From contig OZ026835.1 of NCBI GenBank assembly GCA_964023205.1, positions 13,722,414 to 13,786,413 of the forward strand: a DNA stretch of 64,000 nt. The letters are read 5' to 3'. This DNA is from Lutraria lutraria (lineage: Eukaryota; Mollusca; Bivalvia; Venerida; Mactridae). Positions 34,757 to 47,679 of this stretch are shown here, in pieces. Under the pieces are notes generated by a model. It worked only from the letters and a program-made list of their open reading frames with translations. It was not told where the DNA came from and did no database searches. The stretch's first letter is position 1, and every line of letters begins with the position of its first letter. The translations under genes were made by a program, and so were the position numbers.

Positions 34757-35230
34757 ATGGGAATAGGAGGATGCTTAGAAACTAGCCCAGAACCAGAAAG
34801 TGTATCACCAGAATCAGACATAATGTTCGCAACCAGAAAATCGACACCGGAAATGACAACAACAATATACCAAGGATCTCAACAAATGGACATATCACAG
34901 TACGAAGACATAAGCCCGACAGAAGAAAGTTACAAACCGATAGTAGAGGACATAACCCCAGAAGACGCGACCATGTACGAAGACATAACTCCACCGGATC
35001 AGCCAATACCGCCAAAAGAATACCATCCCATACCAAAAAAGACACTGATACAGAGCACGAAAGAAGAAATACATAAACACCTGAAACAACTGTTTGGAGA
35101 AGAAACAACACCACCACCGGAAAAGAAAGCAATAAACTTCGATGACTACATCATAATATCTGACAGTGACACAGACTTTTCAGACAACGTATTCTACGCT
35201 GATTACACTGATGAAGTAACACATTTGTAA
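34757..35230 (+). pseudogene. acidic tail region of the second Rep-like locus
   Basis: This 157-codon segment is in the same frame as the helicase piece ending at 34729, separated by one TAA. It is rich in Glu, Pro, Thr and Ser, looks disordered, and repeats the word YEDI(S/T)P (QYEDISP, VEDITPED, MYEDITPP). It ends with a Ser/Asp cluster (SDSDTDFSD). The first Rep has nothing like it. It could be a C-terminal transactivation-like tail or a separate small protein from the ATG at 34757. Confidence 0.5.
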
Positions 35231-35240
35231 ATATATATGT

Positions 35241-35262
35241 AATAAAATGTAAATGTAATAAA
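35241..35262 (+). terminator. two polyadenylation signals after the second Rep-like locus
   Basis: AATAAA occurs at 35241-35246 and 35257-35262, 11 and 27 bp after the stop codon at 35230, as expected for a compact viral-type transcription unit. Confidence 0.6.
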
Positions 35263-35468
35263 ATATATACTGATGTACAGATTTACAATAAATGCTATGA
35301 GCAGGACAGTCTACCGCATATAATTAGACTATATACATAATGTAATAACAGTTATAAGTAGTTCAAGTGAGCCTGCGAGTTTGTTCCATATACTTGATGC
35401 AGAAAAAGAATTGAGACAGGAGAAGAACTTAAAAAAAATATTGACAGATCATTGTTGTCCATAGTCCT

Positions 35469-35488
35469 GTAGAGTCCGTAGCCCCCAA
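35469..35488 (+). repeat. GTAGAGTCCGTAGCCCCCAA motif, one of five
   Basis: Near-copies stand at 32005, 36711, 37069 and 37424, all on the plus strand, in otherwise unlike AT-rich DNA. They may be remnants of one repeat family's end. Confidence 0.7.
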
Positions 35489-35811
35489 ATTATTTTATTA
35501 GAAATCCTATTTTTTCATACAGTTTCAGTGCAAAACTTCACAGTTTCATATTGGTTCTAAAACATATATTCATCTGAATACTTTATGTCAATAAGTATTT
35601 TCATTCATTGGAAAAAATGTTAAATTATGAAATTTTCAAAAATAAGATATACTATTTATTATTGGGCAATTTATTTTCAAATTATGTGAAAAGTCAAAAC
35701 AATATTAAGTATGAGAGTTCACACAAGAAATGCACTAGCCCAAACAGAGGTTGTAAATCATAACAGGAACAATACTGAATAGAAAATGCTTGAAAAATAG
35801 GCAATATTAGA

Positions 35812-36530
35812 ACAAGAGGACCATTATCACTCACATGACAATCATAGGTTACTGATTTTTATCATTATGTTGAGCCTGTGTCATTAAGTCTTTTGCTATC
35901 AATGTTTTTCTGTGGTTTGACCTGGTGACCTTAAGTGTCTGACCCCAGATGACCCATGTTTGAACTTGTCCTACATTATATATTAGTACATATCATTAAA
36001 ACAATCATTCTGACAGAGGTTGGTGAAGGTCAAATCAAAACTGTGACATTTAGAGCGCCAACATTATAGGTTCTTACCTAAGATTTGACCTGGTGACCTA
36101 GTTTTGACTCTAGAAAACCAATGTTTCTAACTTGTCTTATATATCATTAAGACAAACAATTTGAGATTGTTTGATGAAGATACAATTGAAACTGTGAAAT
36201 TTACAGTGTTAACAAGGTTCTCCTAACATTTGCCCGGTCACCTATTTATTGGCCATAGATTACCCATTATTAAACTTGTCCAAAGTATCATTAATAAGAC
36301 GACTATTCTGTTAAGTTTCATGAAAATTCGATCAAAACAGTGACCTAAAGATAAAGTGTTCACAAGGTTTTCATGAAATTTGACCTTTTGACCCCTAATG
36401 ACCCATTATTGAACTTCTCCAAGATTTTGTCAATACTAACATTCGAACCCAGTTTTGTGAAAATCTAATTAAAATGTGACCTCTAGTATCTTCACAAGGC
36501 AAAAGTTGAAGCTGCACAAAGTGTGAAGTG
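35812..36530. repeat. dispersed repeat with tandem modules
   Basis: The head is AACAAGAGGACCATTATCAC..TCACATGACAATCA, followed by several modules around CCAGATGACCCATGTTTGAA and GACAAACAATTTGAGA. It is related to 30730-31010. Confidence 0.65.
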
Positions 36531-37590
36531 GGTAGTAGCAGTAACAGATGACAGTGAAGACAAAAGTGAAACAGTTTTCAACACTTTTCTGTCTAGTTAC
36601 ATTTGTTCTGTTAATACTAACCTGAAGTAAGCTGTTTTATTAAATGAAAAGACTACTTAGAACCAAACAATTGGCTTTTGTCACCTGATGGGAAAAGATG
36701 TTTGTTTGGTGTAGAGTCCGTAGCCCCCAAATAACATTTCCCAAAACAAGACAAACATGACATGTTGACCAAAGACCTGTATATATAACGGTATAGACAA
36801 CACTTATTTGTAGAATGTTCATTGTTTTTATATAAACTTAGAAATAGCAAAAATAATCATAACATACCTTGGTTTTACATTTTACACTATTAATGAACTG
36901 GTACATTTTGTATGTTTCCTCAAATAAAATAAAGAAAATCATTTCCTACTATAATTAATCTATGTAAACAAGTTAGAAATGAAATAAAATGTTTTAAACA
37001 AAATTAGCTGACATGTCAATTTCAATTAATTACTTTTTTGAATCAATTAAATACCACCTATCCAGTATGTAGAGTTCATAGCCCTGTTCCAAAAATTGTT
37101 TTTCATTTTTCTCCAGGGGCAAAATACCTCTTAATAATTCATTTTAAACTTTAAAACCTGTGTTGCATTAATTTAAGAATAAAATCAAATGAACAAATGA
37201 GATTGTTTTCTTCTTTTCTCATTGGAATGTAAACTGAAACATTACATTCCCTGAGTATTTTGGGGGTAATTTAATGATTGACCTCGGTAAATGTTGTCAA
37301 CAATGAAAGCAAGTGTGAATTCTCTTTGTATCTTATTAATACATATATATTTAACATTATAATTCAATATTTATAAGTAAAACGCTTCTTTCTATAATTT
37401 CTTGTGGTGTTATGCATTACCATGTAGAGTCCGTAGACCCCAATGGGTACATCAATATAACCATACATAACTTTTTTATTTTACTTCATATTCCAAAATC
37501 CCTTTGGATTTTTGTGCCCGATGAATGTATCTTCATAATACAATAAAAGATTCTGCAATTTGATGGGGTCTGAAAATTACCATATGTGAG
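36531..37590. other. AT-rich stretch with motif copies only
   Basis: No gene was recognised. It holds three of the five GTAGAGTCCGTAGCC copies (36711, 37069, 37424). Confidence 0.5.
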
Positions 37591-37599
37591 ACTGAGGAG

Positions 37600-38345
37600 T
37601 TACGTACCTTTATCTTGGCTTAGCTAGCCGTTCAAAGAACATTTCAGGTTTCTATCGGATAGAAAAATTCCAAGTTTATTCCACAAATGTTGCACATGAT
37701 TACATTCCCAAACCAAATGCTGAGCCTTATGTTTCCACTTGCATGTTACAAAAATAGCATAAACATGATTCTGAGATCTTGCATTAATGTAATGATTTAT
37801 TTGTTGGTAAAATTCTCATTAAGTATTTGTATTGAAAACTTCTTAATTTTACATCTATAGTAGCTTTTTGTGTTTGAGAGTATATTTTTGTTCACTGTAA
37901 TGACTCATTTGGGAATATTGATGACGATTTTGTTTGGGACTTTATTTCTGCTTTAGTTTTCAGCTGTGTTGGGTTCTTTAGATTTTAATAATTTGTCAAA
38001 TAATCTTTCTTGTTGTGTATTTATTATACCCTCTTGAGTTAGTGCCTTCTTTAGATTTATAGGAACACTGGATATTAAATTAAAGTATCTTAAATACTGC
38101 ATGTCATCTATGTTATATAAAATTTTATGTTTTCAAAATTATAGAAGGCTTTTGTTCTATAATCAAAAATATGTTCTAATTTCGTTATTCCCTTTTCATG
38201 CCAATCTTTGTAATAAAACGTTTTGTTACAAAGTTTGATTTCCGTATTGTTCCATATTAATTGTTTACTTATTTCTACATTATTTTCATTTTTATTTATC
38301 GTCGGTGGGCGATGCAAACCTCGTATCTGAATTTCCATGAATCTT
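37600..38345 (-). pseudogene. L1-like LINE ORF2 C-terminal relic
   Basis: On the minus strand, 38338-38108 reads QLIWNNTEIKLCNKTFYYKD and WHEKGI, the conserved 'IWNN..I...K..F..DW...GI' block of L1/Tx1-type LINEs. Farther along (about 37740-37640) a frame gives CKWKHKAQHLVWEC and HVQHLWNKL, which match the C-terminal Cys/His and LW motifs. Stops and frameshifts separate the pieces. Confidence 0.7.
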
Positions 38346-39630
38346 TTTTCTTTTAGATATCAAACAACGTACCTAACCCCCATAAAATGCGAAAATACGG
38401 GACTTAAAAGCGTATCAGAAACGTTTAAAAATGATATGTGATCAAAACATGTATAATGATCACGTGATTTTTTGTTTCTTCGAAAATATCGTATCTAAGA
38501 AAGTGTTTGCTGTGACAAGGTTTGTGTTAATTATTTTGAAGAACAGTAAATTATATTAGATTATAACAATAAGAAGTGGCAAAACAGAGTTGTTTAAATA
38601 ATATCCTTCCTTAATTTTGCAGTATTTGTTTATCATTGCTTGATATTAAAGGTGTTTGTCTTATTCAACAAAATACCATACTTTTCATCATTTGCAAGTT
38701 AGGTATAAAGCTAATTTTTGGGCTTGGAAATAAAAAATTAAGATTATGCAACCCGTGTGTTTTACATTTTAAACAATTTTCCCGACATATGATGCGTTTT
38801 TATCAGAATAATTTTAGATACTTGTTTTTCGAACGTTAAGATTATTTAGACTGAGATACAGTATTTTACCCTGTTTCATCTATGGTTACAAGAGCACTTA
38901 TACTTGCCTATAAGGTAATATTATTATACTATTTTAGAATGTTTTCGCATTACAATATCCGGAGCTTCAACCCAAGCTGTTTTTAATAACTTACATGCTT
39001 TACTACATAAACAAGATTAGTTAGTCACTATAAACATTAAACAATAAAAATAAGTAATGCACAATATTTTCTGTCTGAAAAGTGTGGCCTGATATAAAAC
39101 TGTTATGCTAAACATTTAACAGTAGTTTCACTGGATCTGTAAATAAAGACTTAAAGAATTGATGATGCGATGTGTGTTGCGAGGTTGTCTTTGATCGTTT
39201 AGACTTAGGATATCAACAGCTACCCAGAAATGAAGAGTTTCGTTTTTAGAAGATTCTAATGGTGATATCTGCTTATTCTACACTTGTTGTAAGATACCTA
39301 ATGTATCGATAACTTTCCCAGAGGTTAATTATTACTGCACAAGAACTTGGACCAGACTTTTTATACAGTGACTGTGGAGCTGGGGCTTATTACATGGATG
39401 ATTGGTCATGATTATGTCTAACAGGTAGAAATGCTGATGTGCAGACATTGATTACAGATACACATTAAACTAATATGACACAGTAAAAGAGAGCTCAGTT
39501 GTTACGTGAACAAACCTTTTAACATTCCTTAAAGATGCATACCATACATTTTAACCAAATATACATAACACCAATGTCCAAAACGGATGTTAAAATGTAT
39601 AAATAGCTTATCGATGAAAGATAATCTTAA
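38346..39630. other. AT-rich stretch, nothing recognised
   Basis: Only short random ORFs; no repeat family was identified. Confidence 0.4.
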
Positions 39631-39631
39631 G

Positions 39632-39657
39632 ACTCTCTCTCCCTCTCTCTCTCTCTC
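39632..39657. repeat. CT microsatellite
   Basis: A CTCTCTCTCC tract. Confidence 0.85.
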
Positions 39658-39751
39658 CAAAACTTACTGAAAGTACTTGCTGATATGCAGAGGCGTGATG
39701 AAGATTTGTCATGCACTTTTACGGAGGAAGAGTTTAACGATGATATAAGGG

Positions 39752-39931
39752 ATTGAACAGGGCCAGGCTCCAAAGAAGTCAGATAATGAATCGTCAGATT
39801 CCGATGAAAGTGTATGTTCATTTTGTACTGAACTTAATTGCACAAAAAAGGAATCCCTCTACAAAACAGGACTGTATAGAGTGAAGTCAGGTTGTAGTGG
39901 TATGTATAAACACAGATTTGATCTACCATGA
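39752..39931 (+). pseudogene. possible coding fragment, acidic and Cys-containing
   Basis: A 59-codon open frame ending TGA at 39929-39931 contains KKSDNESSDSDESVC, then CTELNCTKK and GCSGMYKH. The Ser/Asp run and spaced Cys look more protein-like than random AT-rich ORFs, but there is no start codon and no recognised family. It may be a gene or transposon exon fragment. Confidence 0.25.
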
Positions 39932-39967
39932 AGAAACTGTTGAAACTAGAACTATCACTAAAGGTGA

Positions 39968-41316
39968 TGAATACCCCCAGATGCGGCCTTGACACAGTTA
40001 TTGTTACATTTTACAGAGGGAAATATAATGCATTTTCATTTTTTTAATAACTGCAAATTGTTGCTTAGATATATCCTGACCAGTTTCTAAATATACATTA
40101 TATAAAAATAACAAAGGGCCATAACTCATTAAAATTTACTTGGACAAAACCTATTGTGGACATGCACAACTTGGCAAACTACTTATCACTTCTAAGAAGT
40201 TTCAATGAATTCCTGCATGTAGTTGCTGAGAAATGGTACGGACAAAATTTACCTAATTGTATAAAACAAAGGGCCATAACTCAGTGAAAATTAATCCAAA
40301 CAAAACCTGGTTATTGCATGCACAACTTGGCTTACTTTTTATAACTTCTGTGAAGTTTCATTGAATTCCTATGAGTAGTTACTGAGATATTGCATATACA
40401 CTGTATAAAAAACAACAAAGGGCCATAACTCAGTGAAATTTTAACCAACCAAGACAAGTTTAATGCATGCACAACTAGGCTAACTACTCATCACTTCTGA
40501 GAAGTTTTTATTGAATTCCTGGCAGTAGTCAATGAGAAATAGTCAGGACAAAATTTGCCTATTGTATATATCGTAGAAAAAAACAAAGGGCTATAACTCA
40601 GTGAAAATTAATCCAAATGAAAAATGATTTAAGCATGCACAACTAGGCTAACTACTTATTACTTCTGTGAAGTTTCATTGAAATCCTGTGAGTAGTTGCT
40701 GAGAAATTGTCCGGACAAAATTTGCCTATTGTATATACTGTATAAAAACAACAAAGGGCTATAACTCAGTGAAATTTTAACCAACCAAGACAAGTTTAAT
40801 GCATGCACAACTAGGCTAACTACTCATCACTTCTGAGAAGTTTTTATTGAATTCCTGGCAGTAGTCAATGAGAAATAGTCAGGACAAAATTTGCCTATTG
40901 TATATATCGTAGAAAAAAACAAAGGGCTATAACTCAGTGAAAATTAATCCAAATGAAAAATGATTTAAGCATGCACAACTAGGCTAACTACTTATTACTT
41001 CTGTGAAGTTTCATTGAAATCCTGTGAGTAGTTGCTGAGAAATTGTCCGGACAAAATTTGCCTATTGTATATACTGTATAAAAACAACAAAGGGCTATAA
41101 CTCAGTGAAAATTAATCCGAACGGATAATGCTTTACGCTAGCACAACTAGGCTTACTACTGATCACTTCTGTGAAGTTTTATTGAAATCCTGTAAGTAGT
41201 TGCTGAGAAATTCTCCAGACAAATTGTGTCTACAGACGCACGGACCAACCGACGGACCGACCGTCAAGCGTGAATCCAATATAGCCCCCATATATTTCAT
41301 ATCTGGGGGTATAATA
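39968..41316. repeat. dispersed repeat with terminal ATACCCCCAGAT / ATCTGGGGGTAT and tandem modules
   Basis: It starts AATACCCCCAGATG and ends CATATCTGGGGGTATAATAA. Inside are about eight modules around AAAGGGCCATAACTCAGTGA and GCATGCACAACTAGGCTAAC. A 336 bp block is repeated almost exactly (starts 40435 and 40771). A degenerate (ACGG) run lies at 41232-41262. Confidence 0.75.
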
Positions 41317-41319
41317 AAC

Positions 41320-44300
41320 AATAACACGGCTACAATGAAGACACTGAGGAACAGCCGAGGCTCACAAGAGAACCGTTATGATTAAACGAACAATGAAACG
41401 GAATGAACCGATACATATGACCCGTATAACACAGTTGAGACTTATCATGCAAACAATAAACTGAAATATTCAGCAAAACATGGGTTTGGGAACCCGATAC
41501 TTGGCAGAAGAGTATAAGCAAAAGGGAAAGAATGGGGAAACCTATAAAGTAACATTAAAGTTTTTGTTCATTATTGTGTCATCCATATTGAAAGGGCCAG
41601 CCAATTTGGCTTATCAGACACTTTTCTTTTAAATAATGCTTCCCGAATTATTTCTCTTTTTTGTCGGGCGTCTGGCTAAGATGGGCCTACGGTAACTATC
41701 ATTAAAACCAACTGGCGGCTCACCAACCAACTGCATCAGTTCAAACCTATATAAGAAAACACTAAAAAGCAGAAGCCAATATTTTGATGAAAATTCAGCG
41801 ATGCTGCTGAGTGACCGATGAAAGATATGACCCCAAGTATGTATGGTGACTGGTAGAATACACGTGATGAATAATGAAACTGGTTGAAGCAGCCAACAGT
41901 AAAGAAATATTTGTGCATCTTTTATTTATTCAAAGGAGACGTAAAAGTACATGTAAGTAAAAGTATGTTCCTATCGGAGAAAGTATGATTTATAACTGGG
42001 TTGACGACAAGGATCACAGACTAAAAGAAAAGTTACAAATATGGAAGAAGAAAGTTCTGAAAGGAAATGTTTTGCCAGAAAATTTCCTGAAGAGTTACTA
42101 ACGCTACTATCGCATGATAGCAGGCACAAACTACATAATTATATTTACCCATGGCAAGTACCTGTGTGGATTAGACCAAGGGAATTGAGATTAATGAATC
42201 ATGTAAACAGAGTTGTTTAAAATACTGAATTGTCACGTTTTTTCTTTTGTTGTTGTTTTGTTTGTTTTAAGGAAAGAATATTAATTTGTTTGCGTTAAAG
42301 GTTTGATGTACAATGTGCTATGTAATTTTGAACTTGCCATGAGATGGTATTTATTTACTAGGGATGGGTATTGCGGGAAATTTCGTATCGCGATAAATTG
42401 GGATACGCATCACTGTATTGCAATACATTTTGCGATATCTTGGGAGTTTAAAACTTCAAGAACTAGCTTTCAAGCTTGGATTTTAATGAAAATGAGAATT
42501 TTCATTAATCAAGTGCATGATGTAATCTTCATTTAAACTATCACAAAAATAAACTAATGAAAATATCAGTGACTAGAATGAAACTTGAACAAGGCAAGAC
42601 GTGCAGTCCTGATACAGTTACACAAATTAAATGTTTCTAACCGTTTTCCGGTCGAATTGGGCTGCAGTTGATACAATACATGTTGAACTAGTCAATATCA
42701 ACTTAAACAATATTGCGGTATTTACATACTCATATTTACATGAATGTATCTGTCTTTTTCTGAATGATATCCTGAATTAATATAATGGTAAATAATACAT
42801 TTATGATTATGCTTTTGTTAAGCTGAGTTAATATTGTTGTTTACGTTCAGTACTAGTATTATTACAGGATAATTAGTCTTAATTGTTATGCTTTTGCGAT
42901 GTAGTTAGATTATTTTAGTTTATTTGTTCTTGTATTTCAAATAGAAATCATTGCGTTCAGAAATAGTTAACTTTCGTATGTCTAGTTCGTGGAATGATGG
43001 TAAATGTGTGAACTTGTACCACTGTTTCGTCAAACAAATGTTTGTTTTATTTTCGGTTTACGTTCTGCAGTCCATCATTATAGCGTTACTTAGTTAAATA
43101 ATGTTTTGATACCTGAAATTAAACCGTAGACATAATAAAGATGTAATATAATAATGTTTATTACGGCGGTAAGTCATAACCTGAAGATAAACTATTTTAC
43201 GAAAGTTTTTTTTCTCAGAATGAAAATGTCGTATCTGAAATTTCAGCATGATTTTCATTCAAATTTATGAAAGAAAATATGGTATAAGACGTACCTCAAA
43301 TTTTGGGAAACATGTTACATGCAAAATTATCGTATCTAAGTTTGCGGCATTAAGGCCATTATAAATTAATTGCTTGATTATCATCCAATTTTTTCTCAAA
43401 AAAGGGGCGGGGAGTAGAATTTTATTTTTTAATTTTTACAAGGACTTATATACATACATGGATTCGCAACTGCTAAAAATAGCTCAAACGATATCGTTCG
43501 ACGATCCCACAATGCATTGCTATATATACTCGGCAATGTCCGACAGCTGTAATTGGGTGTTAATTACATTTTATCTAAAAATATCTTTGAACGGAGAATG
43601 AATGATATTCCATCACACGGCACTTTCCAAACCAAATACCCAAAATGAAAGAAACATACCACGAACATCAACCCATTTAATCTGATTCACTATAATATGA
43701 TATAATGAGATTAGTCTCACATATTCTTATTTTTTTTGTCACTACATATCAATTTTAACTATTTCATTCTACTTTTGTAGTAACGCTTCATTTCTTGTTA
43801 AAGCGAATATTATCCTTTTACCAATTTGATGGCATACTTTTTGCTATCCTCTCATTTAATTATGCACTACATGATTTTAAGCTTAAACATTTCAAACAGT
43901 GAATATATAAAGGACTTATTGTGTTAGAAAAACAACAATGTAATAATTAGTTATCACATAGGAATCACAGTAACTAACATATTTATTGTACTTTATAAAT
44001 ATTAACCTCCACAAAAATATGCGTCTTAAATAAAAGAAGTCCGATAAATGTTTGCCATCTTGAATTACTTTTTTATTACTAAAGTACCAAATCTATGTTT
44101 ATGGAAGGTGACACTTTCCTATATCATCATATTCAAACTAGTTACCCTCGGCCTAGTAACAGAACAGAAAATAGTACCACTTGTTGTATACATATACATT
44201 GAAGATTTTGATAAAAGTTGGACATATATTACAGGGTTCTGGGAAATAATAAAGTATATTACAACAAATATATATAATAGTAAGGTATTCATAAGCACGA

Positions 44301-44980
44301 AAGTTTCATTCATAAACTGTTGAGGTAACAAGATTTACTAATATTGAAAACAGTTTCATTCTGATTCACTAAAGTTGTGATTGAACATAATGGTGGCTGA
44401 TTTACGCCATATTGGATTTTCGCTTTTTCACAACGACCATGACGAAATGCGAAAATACGAAAAAGTTGACCTTTTCTTTCTCTCCCGGCGTATATCAGCA
44501 ATGGAAATTTCCAAGTTTTCAAGATCCTTCTGTAGTCAGTGATTGCAGCAAATCTAATATTATAGAAAAGAATTCAGTAGTCTCTGTCCACTCCATGCTT
44601 TAATAATTCGTACCTTTAGATCAATATTTTTAGTGGTCAAGTTACAGGGGACACCTATCAAAAGGTTTACAACATACAATATCTCCAAATTCCAAGAAAA
44701 CTTTGCTCAGATCTCCATCTTGAAATCAACAAGAAACTACATGCACTTAAATTCATCCATCACAACAAAAATTACAGAATAACTATTTTCTATAAGTCTA
44801 GACCCACAAGATAAATCCAACACCAAAATGAAGGTAAAGGAGACAAGTAGCAGAACAAGAGTTGTCAGTAGGACAGCATGCTTGACTATATTCCCACTGA
44901 TTGATAATGAGTTATGGGCCTTGGAGAGTGGAAAGCACATTTAATGCACATTTAAGTAGTCATGTGATCAATATATAGAT
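41320..44980. other. AT-rich region, no gene recognised
   Basis: Many short ORFs occur but none carries a recognisable motif. Confidence 0.4.
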
Positions 44981-44991
44981 ATAACATCATG

Positions 44992-45564
44992 GGTATCCGG
45001 ACAAAAGCTCCCCCGGACAAAAGCTTCCCCGTTCATTTTGATAGGGGCGGACAAAAGCTCCCCATTGTTTTACTACCCCTGACAATCGCTCTCCCGTTAT
45101 TTTTGCACCCCGGACAAAACCTCTCCCGGACAGAAACTCACTACTGAGACCTGAATAAAATATGGTTTGAACGATCTGATGATGTCTATTTTATGTAAGT
45201 ATTTGATGAAGTTTCTGTGATTGACTGTCTGATCTGTAGAATAGTATGTGTATGTATCGAGTAGGTGCACGTTGTCAGTAGTGAACATTTGACCATTAAT
45301 GTTCAATTTAATTCATCAGTTTTTTCGTGGAATAAGAGGTTGGTTATAGGTTAATAGATCAGAATATCGTGACATAATATCAATTGTGGGTAAGTTCATT
45401 TTTATAAAAGGGGAGCTTTTGTCCGGGGTGCAAAAATAACGGGGAGAGCGATTGTCCGGGGTAGTAAATCAATGGGGGAGCTTTTGTCCGCCCCTATCAA
45501 AATGAACCGGGGAGCTTTTGTCCGGGGGAGCTTTTGTCCGGGGGAGCTTTTGTCCTACATTCTC
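44992..45564. mobile_element. fold-back element made of GGACAAAAGCTCCCC repeats
   Basis: The left arm (about 44998-45130) and right arm (about 45408-45555) are inverted copies containing GGACAAAAGCTCCCC several times plus GACAATCGCTCTCCCGTTAT. AACATCATG occurs at 44983-44991 and 45565-45573 and may be a 9 bp target duplication. There is no coding capacity. Confidence 0.65.
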
Positions 45565-46980
45565 AACATCATGATATGCATGACATCATACAAATGATCT
45601 CAACTTGTTCATTCCACAGTCTGGCTGTGTAAAATTTCACTGCAATTTTCAATTGTGATTATGTCCGATTCTTTTGAAAAAAAGGTCTATGAATTCATCA
45701 GTTAAGTGGATTTATGTTTGCGGGACATAGACAACATTACAGTGGAACCTCCATGAACGTTCATCTCTCAACAATGGTCACATCTTAGCAATGACCACTT
45801 TGAATTCCCCAGTGCATTTTCAACATACTAAATGAACGATTTCACCACCATTTCAGAACTCTGGTCTGCAAATTTGTTCCCAATGACCATTTACTACCTC
45901 TGAACAGCCAGTCATTGACCGTTTTAAGCCTCTAACAGCCAGTCAAGAATATAATATTATGTGTGTGTCAAATGTCAAACAATTGTCTAGTGTGTTCGAT
46001 GGAATGGTGTCTAGAGATTAGTGCAAATTAATGTTTATTAATTTCAAGTTATGATTGTCGACATGCTTCTTAAGGTATCTGGCTTGGATGTATACGTAAA
46101 AAAACTTTAAAAAAACATTTTAAATTATTAATTATAATAAGATCAAACTTTCATATCGCGCAACAAAAAATCTTGCCGATCACGCAAAAGTAGTGTTTTA
46201 TTATGATAAACAATGTATCCCATATTGACTCCGCTTTATCAGTCAGAAAAATCTATTGCGCGGCGCTGAAAGGGGCACCGTAGGGGACTTATTAGAATAA
46301 ATCTATATATAATTCAGTATCGTTTGTGTACTATTGACATCGACGAATGATCAGTTCTGAGTGGATTAACAATGGGAAATATAAACAAGAAAAAAAACTG
46401 GAAAATGTAGTTTAAAGTCTCTTTCTCGCGGAAGTTGGTATAAGAATGCTGAAGATAGCATACTGAATGAATCTGTATCCAGTTAAAAACTTGATCTAAG
46501 TGAAATAACGTTTAGTGAAAATGGAGATTTTTTGGCGGAAAATTACGTGATAAATATATAAGAAGACTGCAACAATCATTGGATGAAAATGCTGATGTGC
46601 ATAATAAATTATTGTAAAGATGACTGAAAATCGTTATCTAAGAAAATGGATAGTTCCTAAACTGAAATTTGTGTGCTCAATTTGTGTTCTAATGCTGAGC
46701 ATGAGATTTCAACACAAATAAATAACAGGAAGTATTTTGACATAAACAGTAGAATAGTTCTGAAGTATACAGTATTGCCGACTTGTTTCAATAAAACTTG
46801 TTAACAAGTTATTAACGACCAGCAAAAGACTGTATCGATATATATTGAAATGTTTTCTTTACACCGAACGCTATATTTTGTCAAAATTAAATAAATGTCA
46901 AAAAAACTTCTTTTTTTTATTTATAGCCAATAGTACACTAGTCGATATATTATAAAGAAGATTATTACATATATAGCATA

Positions 46981-47676
46981 CAAGAGGGCCACATAGGCCC
47001 TTTATCGCTCACCTGAGAACAAAGGCCAATAATCAATGACCAGGTAATATAGTTTCCATCTTGTAAAACTCATTTTTACGTAGATTTTGAGATCAAAACC
47101 AACAATGAAAGTATAATACTGTAAAACAAGCTAAAACATAGCAAATTTTCTAATCCAAGGGTCCATAACTCTTGAAGTTGAGGTCCGATTCCACCCATAA
47201 TCGAACTTGTTCAAGATCTCTTGGCTATACTCATTTACTGAAAATATTATTAGGATCGGTGTATGAATGAAGGCGCTAGTGTGTAAACAAGCCAAAATAT
47301 AGCAAATTTTCAAAATCAAGGGCCCATAACTCTTGAAGTTTGGGTCCGATTCCGTCCATAATCGAACTTGTCCAAGATATTTTGTTATACACATTTACTG
47401 AAAATATGATCAGGATTGATGAATAAATAAAGGCGCTAGAGTGTAAACAAGCTAAATATAGCTAATTTTGTAATTCAAGAAGTAATTCAAGAAGTTATTA
47501 TCAGATTTTGCCCATAATCAAACTTAGCCGAGACATTGTGGCCATATACATTGTGAGCAAGTTTAATCATGATTCGTTAAGAGCTGCGGTTGCTAGAGTG
47601 TAAACAAACTAATTGTGGACGGACGACGGACATGCACCGATCCTAAAAACTCACCTGATGAATCAGGTGAGCTAAT
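46981..47676. repeat. dispersed repeat, long copy
   Basis: It starts CAAGAGGGCCACATAGGCCC and ends ACTCACCTGATGAATCAGGT. It contains about three modules around AAGGGCCCATAACTCTTGAA and TCCGATTCCGTCCATAATCG. This is the full-size relative of 21666-21887. Confidence 0.75.
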
Positions 47677-47679
47677 AAA

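Larger units (their letters stand above)
32200..35230 (+). pseudogene. second parvovirus NS1/Rep-like gene, decayed and interrupted
   Basis: The pieces are: 32200-32358 (begins MYSIVITN, like residues 24-31 of the first Rep), 32382-32908 (HUH-like LHLHMIM, then a PRVYLGAND segment), 33813-34149, 34085-34729 (SF3 helicase) and 34757-35230 (acidic tail). Breaks: a TAG at 32356 with a frame change before 32382; a 902 bp MITE at 32909-33810; a frame change just before the Walker A codons (34097-34120), which are readable only in the downstream frame; and a TAA at 34727-34729 in the frame that continues into the tail. The sensor-like PVIVTTNT is present. As in the first Rep, no Tyr is seen at the expected nicking position. 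The base composition is richer in C and A than the surroundings, suggesting a different origin from the first locus. The product cannot be functional. Confidence 0.8.

Noticed and set aside
42303..42536. 77-codon ORF near GGGATGGGTATTGCGGG, possible hAT end
   Set aside because: I could not find the matching inverted end or a duplication.
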